Below, piece after piece: positions 47,233 through 56,526 of a stretch of 56,589 bases of DNA (positions are counted from its first letter, which is position 1; the number at the start of each line of letters is the position of its first letter). The notes under the pieces are model-generated. The model had not been told where the DNA came from. It did not search any database and was given only the letters and a program-made list of their open reading frames with translations. The DNA is taken from positions 1 through 56,589 of the forward strand of contig RWJK01001600.1 in assembly GCA_004335835.1 (NCBI GenBank), read 5' to 3'. A program made the translations under genes and the position numbers. Source of the stretch: Scenedesmus sp. ARA3. Taxonomy: Eukaryota; Chlorophyta; Chlorophyceae; Sphaeropleales; Scenedesmaceae.

Positions 47233-48295
47233 ACAAACATTGATCCTCCTGCTGCACTGTAGGCTGCATGGCGCGCCTGTTGCGCGCTGCATCACCCGCA
47301 ACACAGTCCTGGTAGTCGCATCTGCACCTGGCTTCCCTCACGGGTTGTAGATGATGGGCAGGCATCGCTGCCGCTGCTGCCGCTGCTGCTGCTGCTGCTG
47401 CTGCTGACATGTACCCTTCCCTGCTGCACTTACACTTAAGGGTGGCGTAAGTCCTCTGTCGCCCGTTGCACCTACCTGCCGCTGCTGCTCCTGCTGCTGA
47501 CGTATTTTCCCCTGCTGTACTTTACTTGCAGGCTGCATGGCGCGTCTGTCGCGCGCTGCATCAGCCGCAACACAGTGCTCGTGGTTGCAAGCGCACCAGG
47601 CTTCCCGCATGGCGTTGTAGATGACGTGGCAGGCATTGCTGCTGCTGCTGCTCGGAGAGGCGTGCTCTGCCACGTGGACGGCTGCCTAGGGGGCTTCCTG
47701 CTGCCTTTTGTGGAGCAGCTGGGTTATGATGTGCCTGTCTTTGACTTCAGGGTGCCAGGTGCGGCTGCTTCTGCAGGATCTTTTAGTGGCTACAGTGTGA
47801 TTGTGCTTGTGAAATGGTATTTGCATGTGCTAAAGCCATCTGAAGGTGGTTGAAGCCACAATGTGCTGATGTGTCTGGTTTGTTTCGTGCCCTGCCACGT
47901 GGATGGCTGCCTAGGGGGCTTCCTGCTGCCCTTTGTGGAGCAGCTGGGTTATGATGTGCCTGTCTTCGACTTCAGGGTGCCAGGTGCGGCACGTGTAGTG
48001 TTTTGCTGCAGGTTTTACAGTTTCTGTGTTTAAAGTTATGGTGTAGCTGGGCTATGACGTGCCTGCCCTTAACTTGAGGGTGCCAGGTGTGGCTGCTGTA
48101 ACAGGCTGCGACAGCGTTAGCATGGGACAGTGCGCACATGTTTCTTGAGCTTTCAAGGTTCCAGGTCGAAAGCGGCTAGGTTGTGACATGCCTGTTTGCT
48201 GCTGCTGCCGCTCAGCGCCCCTTGGCCTGCCTTCGTACCCCTTAAACAAACACCACACACCCTGACAGCTGCCTACCTATGCTTCACCTGTCCGG

Positions 48296-48329
<34 letters not shown>

Positions 48330-50263
48330 CATCACCTCCATGAGCGTTGACACGCACAAGTTTGGCATGGCGCACAAGGGCACCAGCGTGGTGCTGTACA
48401 GGAGCCCAGGTGAGTGAGATGTGTGATTTTGTTTCAAATACATGTTTGTGCACTGTCCTTTCACTAGGCATGGCACACAAGGGCACCAGCGTGGTGCTGT
48501 TTAGGTCGCCAGGCGAGCAGATGTTTGATTTTGTTGCGAATTTATGTTTGTATACTGTCCTACTACTAGGCATGGCGCACAAGGGCACCAGCGTGGTGCT
48601 GTACAGGAGCCCAGGTGAGTAAGGATGTGATCAAAGTCTACACAACAGCTGCTGCTGCTTCAGCAGCAGCAGCAATACCACAATATGCACAGCTGCAGCT
48701 GTGTACTGTTTGACGTGCTGCAAACTTATAGCGGTAAACTTTCTGGCACTGTTGTATTGAAACGCAGAGCTGCGGCGGCACAGTTTACGAGTGTCACAGA
48801 CTGGAACGGCGGCCTCTACATCTCACCCACCATGGCAAGCTCACGCTCAGGCGCAGTCATCCAACAACAAATCACAACTGTCTGCCCCCTTTTTTTTCGC
48901 TGCCACTGCAACTGCAGAGCTGCGGCGCCACTAGTTCACCAACTGAACAACCGTCATGTTCACAACTGCCTCTTTGTGTGTTGTTCAATGCTGTCTGCAG
49001 AGCTGCGGCGGCACCAGTTTACGAGTGTCACAGATTGGAGCGGCGGCCTCTACATCTCACCCACCATGGCAGGCTCACGCTCAGGCGCAGTCATCCAACA
49101 TCAAACTGAAACTTTCTGCCCCTTTGTTCCTGCAACTGCAATTGCAAATCTGCGAAGCCACCATCTCATCGTTGCCTTGCGAGCGTATTGACCGACAAGG
49201 GCCATCCGGCCTCTTTGTTTGACTGCCTTTCGCTGTTGCAGAGCTGCGGCAGCACCAGTTCATAAGTGTTAAGGATTGGAGCGGCGGCCTCTACATCTCA
49301 CCCACCATGGCAGGGTCACGCTCAGGCGCAGTCATCAACTAAAACATTTTGCCCGCCCACCGTTTCACTGGCATCGCAATCGCAATTGCAGCGCTTTCGG
49401 CGTCACCAGGTCACCATGTGGTTGACAACCTCGTCACTAGTGAGTGTGTTGTTGGCTGTGATTTTTTGCTTGCAGAGCTGCGGCGGCACCAGTTCACCAG
49501 CGTCACCGACTGGAGCGGCGGCCTCTACATCTCACCCACCATGGCAGGCTCACGCTCAGGCGCAGTCATTTAAACCACTCACTACATCTGCTGGCTCAAT
49601 GTTTAATGTCACTGAAACTGCAGAGCTGCGGCGCCACTAGTTCACCGATTGCACAACCGTCGTGTTCACGACTGCTTCTTTGTGTGTTCAATGCTGCCTG
49701 CAGAGCTGCGGCAGCACCAGTACACGAGTGTTACAGATTGGAGCGGCGGCCTCTACATCTCACCTACCATGGCAGGGTCACGATCAGGCGCAGTCATTGC
49801 CACAGCATGGGCCAGCCTGGTGGCTCTAGGACACGACGGCTTGCTGAATGCAGCAGATGGCATCATGCGGGCGGCACGGGACTTCAAACGGCAGCTGTCC
49901 CTGCAGCTTCCGGAGCTGCGGGTGCTGGGGCAGCCGCATGCCTCAGTGGTTGCGTTTGCGGCGGCTGATCCTGCACAGCTGAATGTGTATTGTTTGAATG
50001 ACCTGCTGACACAAAAGGGGTGGCATTTGAATGCGCTGCAGCGGCCGGCTGCGCTGCACTTCTGCTTCACTGCGCAGCACGTGGATGTTGTGCCAGGGCT
50101 GATTGCGGATGTCAAGGCGGCGCTGGCGGTTTTGGCGAAGGATCCGGGGGGTTTAGGGGCGCAGGGGTCAGCGCCGCTGTATGGTTTAGCGGGTGTGAGT
50201 CCTGACAGGGGGCTGATTGGGGAGTTTCTGGTGGCGTACCAGGATGCAGTGCTGGCGCCTTGA
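42953..50263 (+). CDS. DPL1: Sphingosine-1-phosphate lyase
   Basis: This PLP-dependent ER-membrane enzyme cleaves phosphorylated sphingoid bases into a long-chain aldehyde and phosphoethanolamine, the exit step of sphingolipid breakdown. Exons: 42953-43141, 43634-43735, 44579-44795, 45337-45405, 45795-45977, 46366-46540, 47532-47758, 48329-48409 and 49704-50263. All phases agree, giving exactly 600 residues. A membrane segment ([19 protein letters not shown]) lies at about residues 75-95. Family blocks: [104 protein letters not shown] (Lys is the PLP-binding residue), [17 protein letters not shown] and [19 protein letters not shown]. Almost every intron carries partial copies of neighbouring exons; the listed exons are the only full, in-frame set. 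Confidence 0.93.
44025..44560 (+). repeat. Four upstream copies of the S1P lyase exon 3 start
   Basis: The acceptor plus codons for [18 protein letters not shown] occur at about 44030, 44152, 44287 and 44453 before the full exon at 44579. Periods are 122-166 bases. The third copy also extends into codons for [10 protein letters not shown]. Several copies remain open for 20 or more codons. Confidence 0.9.
44845..45090 (+). repeat. Two downstream copies of the S1P lyase exon 3 end
   Basis: The block coding for [28 protein letters not shown] with its AAAG|GTGAG donor is repeated at 44852-44945 and 44996-45090. Period is about 145 bases, and both donors are intact. ATGTTATGTAACAT-like tails move with the units. 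Confidence 0.9.
45640..45720 (+). repeat. Upstream frameshifted copy of the S1P lyase exon 5 start
   Basis: CAGATGAGGAGCACAAGCAG at 45646 matches the exon 5 start at 45795, including a CAG acceptor. One base is missing after CTGCTG, which breaks the frame before the NPLH block. Confidence 0.85.
46080..46265 (+). repeat. Two downstream copies of the S1P lyase exon 5 end
   Basis: GTGGAGGCGGAGGTCATCGC (46087) through GATGACCTCAG|GT (46160) copies the exon 5 end. A more diverged version runs from about 46193 to 46262 and also ends in ATGACCTCAG|GTGGG. Confidence 0.8.
46625..46797 (+). repeat. Two downstream copies of the S1P lyase exon 6 end
   Basis: ATCAAGCTGGTGCAGGCGCC with TTGGGCAAGGACTTCAGG (exon 6 end at 46502-46541) is repeated at 46632-46678 and 46748-46794. 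Period is about 116-130 bases. Confidence 0.9.
46805..46955 (+). repeat. Minisatellite of about 18 bases in S1P lyase intron 6
   Basis: About eight imperfect units based on TTCCTGCAAGCTGCGGAA. They are distinct from the exon-copy arrays on both sides. Confidence 0.85.
47025..47410 (+). repeat. Two upstream copies of the S1P lyase exon 7 start with a (CTG)31 run
   Basis: GCTGCATGGCGCGCCTGTTG and the following bases occur at 47030 and 47262 before the full exon at 47532. The first stays homologous for about 110 bases, up to a CTG run of about 31 units (47140-47231). The second carries a stop-creating change and ends in a shorter CTG run. Confidence 0.9.
47885..48095 (+). repeat. Downstream copies of the S1P lyase exon 7 end
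   Basis: Bases 47888-47993 repeat exon 7 from the codons for CHVDGCLGG to its donor almost without change. A poorer copy of GGGTTATGATGTGCCTGTCT and the donor follows at 48047-48092. Confidence 0.9.
48464..48618 (+). repeat. Two downstream copies of the S1P lyase exon 8 end
   Basis: GGCATGGCGCACAAGGGCAC through GTGGTGCTGTACAGGAGCCC|AGGTGAG (exon 8 end) recurs at 48467-48515 and 48570-48618, about 103 bases apart. The second copy is essentially identical, donor included. Confidence 0.9.
48764..49655 (+). repeat. Tandem array of S1P lyase exon 9 starts, period about 235
   Basis: Acceptor plus codons for [19 protein letters not shown]...GAVI start at 48766, 49002, 49240 and 49474, before the real exon at 49704. 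Spacings are 236, 238, 234 and 230. Two very short copies start at about 48920 and 49622. All long copies end at the same point, just after GCAGTCAT. The first has a one-base deletion. The fourth is fully open but runs into TAA directly after the copied part. Confidence 0.92.
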
Positions 50264-50456
50264 TCTTTGTGTGATCGGTCGCCTGGGGTCAACATCACGC
50301 AACAGTTTGTTGGCCTGCATGCAGCGCGGCTGAGATGCACGTGCTGCTGCTGGTGAGTTGCTTCTAGCTTCCTGGTTCGGTGCGGCATGATGATGAGTGG
50401 CTGGTTGTTGTGCGTTGCGGCTGACTCGGTGTATCGTATGTATGTATCGTATTGAT

Positions 50457-50835
50457 TGGGGGCTTTCTGGCGCTGCAGCTTCCAGAGCTTCGCGTGTTAG
50501 GGCAGCCCCATGCCTCAGTGGTTGCGTTTGCGGCCGCTGATCCTGCCAAGCTGAATGTGTATTGGTTGAATGACCTGTTGACGCAAAAGGGGTGGCATTT
50601 GAATGCGCTGCAGCGGCCGGCTGCGCTGCACTTCTGCTTCACTGCGCAGCACGTGGATGTGGTGCCAGGGCTGATTGCGGATATCAAGGCGGCGCTGGCA
50701 GTTTTGGCGAAGGATCCGGGGGGTTTAGGGGCGCAGGGGTCAGCGCTGCTGTATGGTTTAGCGGGTGTGAGCCCTGATTGGGGGCTGATTGGGGAGTTTC
50801 TGGTGGCGTACCAGGATGTAGTGCTGGCGCCATAA
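50457..50835 (+). pseudogene. Duplicated C-terminal part of S1P lyase exon 9
   Basis: From codons for [17 protein letters not shown] to a TAA stop, this matches 49911-50263 at roughly 97% by eye and keeps the reading frame for about 120 residues. It lacks the acceptor, the PLP lysine and all upstream exons, so it cannot be an enzyme. It lies in what would be the 3' untranslated region of the upstream gene. Confidence 0.85.
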
Positions 50836-50860
50836 TTTCTTTTTGATCAATTGCCTGAGG

Positions 50861-50865
50861 TGTAA
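50861..50865 (+). terminator. Probable TGTAA polyadenylation signal of S1P lyase
   Basis: TGTAA lies 26 bases after the stop of the duplicated 3' exon. The matching place after the true stop (about 50288) reads GGTCAAC, so the signal seems to have been lost there. Transcripts may therefore run through the duplicate. Confidence 0.4.
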
Positions 50866-52615
50866 TGCAGCGGCGCAGCTCCTGTTGGCGGCAGAGCCGT
50901 ACGTGTAAAGCAGCAGTTTGCAAGCAGCAGCGGCAGCAGTGTGTGATCAATTGATGGATAGCTCAACTAGAACTACTGCAGGACAGTGGAAATGCATGCA
51001 TTGCTGCAGAGCTGCGCGTGCTGCTGCTGCTGCTGGTGTGTTGCTTTCAGCTTCCTGGGTGAAGGGGTCATGGTGTTCGAGTGCCTGGCAATCATCATCA
51101 TCATGTTACCCATCAAGCCATAGCATCAACGCCAATAGCGGCGGCGGCAATCGTGCGTTGTGACTGACTGGCGGTGCTGTGATGGGGGGCTTCCTGGTGG
51201 TGGTGTGGCAGGTGGTATGTTTGCAGGATGTTGCAGGAAGCGATGCTGCTGGCGTTGCGATGCAGACCGCTGCCTTGCAGGATCACCTGGTCATGATCAT
51301 GTCGATCGCATGCATTCCATATAGGTAGTGTTTTTGTTGTCAGGGTGCGCGCCGTGTTGTGTCTGCTTGCGGTTGAGCTGCCCAGAGCAGTCCAGGGTTG
51401 CATGCCATGCAGTGCTCAGGCTCAGCCGCTGTCTTTGCGTTTTTTTGCCAGCGCGACAGTACCTGGAGTGTTGATGTAATGACGCACCTTTCACATCACA
51501 TTGTTCCCGTTCTTATACATAATGTGCAGTTTCGCATCCACTGCGGTCCGTGAGGACTCGGAGGATGTGTAAATTCGTTCTTAGACATATGTGACATAAA
51601 TCTCTAGCATGAAGTGACCCTCTGAGGCCTGTGGTGTCCATGCATGGTGGCTGTGTCAGGACTGCTGGTCAGCATCATGACTTTGATGACTCATGCGAAA
51701 GGAGTGTCGCTTGTCATCGATGGCGGCAGAAGGGTTCTTGTTCGGCCAAATTGTACAATAGTCCGATTTTGAGCAGCTGACTCTGCTGCCCAAGTCCTGC
51801 CTAAGGTCAGGCTGGCGTTGTTTACGCAAGAAGGGCTGACGAAACTGCCCCCGTCCCATGGGTTATCAAGACATATGTCCAACTTCGAGACTTTCTATCA
51901 TAATCATTTCTTTGCGTACAAATTCATTGTACAGCAAGTGTGCGAGCAGCTTGGACACTTTCTCTGAACGTGCTGTCTGACGAGGTTGCGCCTCCTTTTG
52001 CTGGCAGATAAAAGCCCATATTTTGAGGATTAAGTTGTTCGACATTCGTCCTCATTGTGCGTGCAAGCAGGAACTTCTGGGGTAATTATGGGGTAACCTT
52101 GGCCAGTAGTGGGAGCCCTGGCAACGGTGTGCGTCCATCCTTGATCACGCACTTCCAGCCCCCAATTCTGAGGAGGAGCACGAAGGTAGTTGTTTGCTGC
52201 CATAACGTCAGTGTCGCGTGCAATTCTGGCTGCCACTGTGTGGGGGTGACCGCTCTTCAAGCCTGCTTCAAGCTCAGTGACGTCCTAGCCAGCTTCTTCC
52301 GCGCTTCATGCACTCGGCAGGTTCATTGCATTAGCTTGCGCATTGCGTGTGAGGCCAAAGCAAGCCAGACAGCCTGACGTCCGTGAACGGGAAGCACCTT
52401 GGGAGCTGAGCTCAGCGGCATTGCACAGCGTGTTGCCCCCCATCAGCAGCTCTTTTGATTTCTTCTAACGTGTTAGAGCACAAGGCTACTCCTTCAGAGC
52501 CTGAGCGGGTCGGCACGCACAGCAACAGCAGCAGCACCCACATCAGCAGCAACAGCACAAAGCAGATCTGGTGGGATGAGGGCAGTTCCTCTCAGCAGCA
52601 CACCAGCAGCCAAAT
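50866..52615. other. Intergenic; no gene seen
   Basis: About 1.7 kb with no recognisable gene, tRNA-like fold or transposon termini. TGTAA words occur near 51475 and 51566. GC is lower in 51480-52050 than in the flanking genes. The right end should hold the promoter of the next gene. Confidence 0.55.
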
Positions 52616-52917
52616 ATGTTCGTTGACAGGACAGCTCACAGCAGGGCGGCAGAGCAGGATCGCTGTAGCCATGCAAGCAGCGGCGCGGCTGTCAGGACCT
52701 TGGTGCGCAACAGCAGCAGCCACAGCCACAGGCCCGGCAGCAGCAGCAGCAGCAGGCGCGGCATCAGGCAGGGCTGCAGTCGTGGACATGCATTGATCAG
52801 GCTGAGTACACTGCAGCTGCTGGCAGTAGCGCTGCTGCTGCTGCTGCTGCTGCCGCTCCAGCCTGTTGCTGCCAGCCGGCCGTGGCAGGTGGGTTTGCAG
52901 CAGGATGTCCCTGGCTT

Positions 52918-52953
<36 letters not shown>

Positions 52954-53137
52954 TGCTTGGAATCCATCCCACTGGATTGGTGGCAGCAGCAGCAGCAGCG
53001 CCGGTAGCAACGCCCTGGGTGCAAGGATCCTGTCCGCATTGGGATGGATGATCCCGCAGGCAGCAGCCAATCCAGCCACCAACAATAGCAGCAGCAGCAG
53101 CAGCAGTGGTATCATACCCTACACCAGCCGCCTCCTT

Positions 53138-53168
<31 letters not shown>

Positions 53169-56100
53169 TTACGGCTGCTGAAGGTGATGGCCGCATTGTC
53201 CGGAGTTTCGACACGCCATGGTGGGCCGGGGGCGATGCAGCAGCAGCAGCAGCAGCAGCACAAACGCAGCAGCGCACGCGGCGTGTCAGCATCGCAGATC
53301 TGCAGCTCCCACCAAACGGCGCCAGCAGCAGCAGCACTGCTCCTGCTGCAAAGGGCACAGCAGGACCAGGTGGCCGCCGGCATCTGCTACAGACCAGCAG
53401 CAGCCCTGCCGCAACCCAGCAGCAGCAGCAGCAGCAGCAGCCGTTCGGTGCGCTGTGCTCTGCCACTATCAACTATGGCGCCAGTGTGGGTGATGCCAAC
53501 AAGCGGGGCGTGGCTGATGTGCCCATCTTTGTGGGCGTGTTTGATGTGGCCGTGACAGCGCAGCAGCAGCAGGTGAGGGGCTCAACTGTTTGCATTGTAT
53601 CCGATTGCATCTTGGTGCTGCTTTTACAAACCTCGACAAATTCAACAAAACGTGAAACCCTGCTGCACACTTGCAGGCGCGACCCCCGCAATGCCAGCTG
53701 GGTGCTTGGCTGGACCTTCACCGCCGGGGAGCACCTGCATCTTGCACCTGCATCTTGCCAGCTCAAATCCCTAAAACACCACACATGTTTGGAACCCTTC
53801 CGCCCTGCAGGCACGCTCCTCGACTCCAGCTGGGTGCTAGGCTGGACCTTCACTGCCGGGGAGCACCTGCATCATGTGCTTGCCTGCACCAACAACTGGC
53901 TTTCAACACGGAACATTGAAACAACCCTGCTGCTGTGCAGGCGCGGCCCTCCAATGCCAGCTGGGTGCTTGGCTGGACCTTCACCGCCGGGGAGCACCTG
54001 CAGCAGCCGCGGGATGTCTTTGGGGACGACGGCATCTCCGATGTTTACTTGTCTGGTCAAGACCAGGCTGCAGCACAGGGCGTCGCCGTCTTCAGTAAGT
54101 GGCAAGCCCTGCACATGGCACAGCGTGTGCATCATGTCCATCTCAGCTGCGGCGGCACAAGCCGCGTGCTCATGTTTCGGACAATACAGGCCAGCTGGCT
54201 GCGGCAGAGGTGTAGAAGACATCAACGCGCTGCGCTGGATTCACTTAGCGCAGGGCTGCATCAAAGGCACAGCCTAGCTGACACTCTTCTTCGTATGCGC
54301 TGCTGTTTCCTGCAGGCAACAGCAGCCTGGCAGGGCCTCAGGCAGAAGCCACCTTCAGCTTTGTAGGCCGCAAAGGCCCAAAGGCAGACGCCTCACCAGC
54401 AGCAGCACCCTTCTCCGTGGCCCCACCAACGGCCCTATTCCTTAATAACCACTACTGCTGGCCCCTGCTGCGGCACAGCGGCTCTATCGCTGATCCGGCA
54501 TCTGCAGCAAATGCAGCAGGAAATGCATCGGGCCTCAGCAGGGCAGCAGCAGCATCTGGGATGTTGGTGGGCCTGGACGGGCAGCAGCAGCAGCAGCAGT
54601 GGCCGGCCGTGGCGGCGGCGCAGCTTCCTGCGGATGCGATGCCAAAGGATTTGCTGGTGGAGTATCTGCCTGTGGAGTTCACAGAGGCAGGGGAGGATGG
54701 GGCACTGTTTGCAAAGAACCTCACACAGTTCTACTTCAGGTGGGTTGGTTGCTTCTGAGAATGTAGCTCCTGTGGATTGGCAACTTACCGATTGTGTGTG
54801 TGGAGTATCTGCCTGTGGAGTTGACTGAGGCAGGGCAGGATGGCGCTGTCTTTGCCAAAAAAACTTCACGCAGTTCTAATCCAGGTGGGTTGGATGCATT
54901 CGAGAGTTTAAAGCAGTTTTTTTGTGGATTGGGAACTTACCAATTGTGTGTGGAGTACATGCCTGTGGAGTTCATAAAAGCAGGGGAGGATGGGGTAGTG
55001 TTTGCAAAGAGCTACACCCAGTTCTACTTCAGGTGGGTGGATTGAAGTTTACAGCTGGGGCAGCTGGCACAAGCATGCAACCGTTGGTGATTGCTGCACC
55101 TGCCCCAACTGCTGCACTGTGCAGGCTGAGCAACAGGCAGCCGGCCAGCAGCCCTGCACCAGCCTTCCTGTGCGAAATCGTGCTGCAGTACTGGTTCCAA
55201 GGACCAGAAAGGACCACACACATCACTCTATCGTCTTGTTAACCTGTGCTCTGCACCTACTTCTACTGCTTCACTGTGCAGGCTGAGCAACAGGCAGCCA
55301 CCCTCCAGCACTGCACCACTTTTCCTGGACCAATTCCGCCTGCAGAACTGGTTGCAAGGGCCAGCGGAGCTAACACGTCATATTGTTCCCCTGCATATTC
55401 TGCACCTGCTTCAACTGCTGCGCTGCGCAGGCTGAGCAATGGGCAGCCACCCTCTGGCACTGCACCAGTCTTCCTGGACCAAGTTGTGCTGCAATACTGG
55501 TTCCAAGGGCCAGAGGAGCCCACTGCAGCATCAGCAGCAGCACTGGCAGCAGGAGACGGCAGCAGCAGCAGCAACAGCAGCAGCGGTGCTGGTGCCATGC
55601 AGCAGGATTGGGCGGTTGCTGCGCTGGTGGCTTCCCAGTTCAAGATGAGCTGCAGCGATGCCACGCCTGCTGTCGGTGAGTCATCATTCTTCTCTCTGCT
55701 ACTCTTTCTTTTCGGTCTCAAGACCATGCGCTGGTCCTGTTGTAGCTCAAACCATCTTAACTGGTGCCAGGTCCCACATGCAAGTATTCTTTCCAATAAG
55801 TGTGCAGCAGTGCTGTGTGCGTTCCTGCTCCTGCTGCTCAGCTGCAGCGACAAGAGAGACTTGCAGGAAAGCACGTGCCAGAACAATCAGCAGCAGCAAG
55901 ACCATGTGTGTCCTTGCAACCGCACAGCCTGCACACTTTTTGACGCTCGCTTAACACGGTGTTTTGCCGATGTTGCGACCCCCTGTTGCTGCTGCTGCTG
56001 CTGCTGCATCAGGCTGCGGAGGCATTGCCTGGAGTGTTTCTGATGGGCTGTTCGACGTCTTCGGGGCGCGCTTCGTGCTCAACATCTGGTTCCCGCAGCA

Positions 56101-56504
56101 GCAAGACAAGCCCCGTGTGCTGCTGCTGCCAAATGGCACTGCTGCCAACAGCAGCGCAGCAGCAACCTTCATTACTGAACAGCTGCTGCTGCAGCAGCAG
56201 CGGAAGCAGCAGCAGCAGCAGCAGCAGATCGTGCCGCTTGAGGGTGTCGAGGGAATCTTGTTGCTGAGCTACCGCAGATTCTTTTCCTACATAAATGCAA
56301 GAGATGACTACAGCTTTCTAGATACCCCTTTGGTACCCAGCAGCAGCAGCAGCAGCAGCGGCGGCAGCGGCAAGCCGATTGTGAGGCGGCAGCGTGAGGC
56401 CAATTCGCAGCTGCCTGCTTACTGGGCGGGGCAGCTGGCTTGGGGCAGCCCGCCTGTGGCAAAAAAGGTGAACGGATGGAATTGGAAGGGGCTCAGCGTG
56501 CCAG
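52616..56504 (+). CDS. Secreted or membrane-anchored protein with CBM-like segments (3' incomplete)
   Basis: Exons 52616-53572, 53941-54094, 54316-54739, 55431-55675 and 56013-56504 join in phase for 757 residues; the gene continues past the window. A hydrophobic stretch ([19 protein letters not shown], about residues 68-86) follows a basic, Ser-rich lead. It could be a signal anchor, or a signal peptide if translation starts later. A Gln/Ser-rich region follows, then IFVGVFDVAV, SNASWVLGWTFTAGEHL, LSNGQPPSGTAPVFLDQVVL with QYWFQGPEEP, and FGARFVLNIWFPQ. The alternation of strand-like segments with W.L.WTF and YWF motifs recalls cellulose-binding modules (CBM2/CBM3) and the N-terminal part of COBRA-like wall proteins. 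The similarity is by pattern only. Several NxS/T sites fit an extracellular protein. No catalytic motif was seen. Confidence 0.6.
53678..53882 (+). repeat. Two upstream copies of exon 2 of the CBM-like gene
   Basis: The acceptor plus codons for ASWVLGWTFTAGEHL occur at 53678 and 53810 before the full exon at 53941; the period is 131-132 bases. Both copies end homology right after GAGCACCTGCA. Confidence 0.9.
54790..55037 (+). repeat. Two downstream copies of exon 3 of the CBM-like gene
   Basis: The exon 3 end coding for VEYLPVEFTEAGEDGALFAK and its donor (54658-54741) is repeated at 54800-54886 and 54948-55036. Period is about 146 bases. The first copy has an extra A in a run of seven and a lost Tyr codon. 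Confidence 0.9.
55120..55370 (+). repeat. Two upstream copies of exon 4 of the CBM-like gene
   Basis: The acceptor TGTGCAG plus GCTGAGCAACAGGCAGCC occurs at 55124 and 55281 before the full exon at 55431. The copies extend to the codons for YWFQGPE, with base losses that shift the frame. Confidence 0.9.
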
Positions 56505-56526
56505 GTGCTTTCATTTTGACCTGCGC

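Noticed and set aside
47030..47660. Classical mutually exclusive exons in S1P lyase
   Set aside because: The extra exon 7 copies are truncated, run into CTG repeats and lack donors, and one has a stop. Only the third is complete, so exclusive choice is not possible.
48764..49655. Regularly spaced repeats resembling a CRISPR-like array
   Set aside because: The repeated parts are long coding fragments with splice acceptors inside an intron of a eukaryotic gene. Units are too long and there are no unique short spacers.
50457..50835. A second S1P lyase gene
   Set aside because: Only the C-terminal third is present, with no acceptor, no PLP lysine and no upstream exons. It is best explained as a local duplicate of the last exon.
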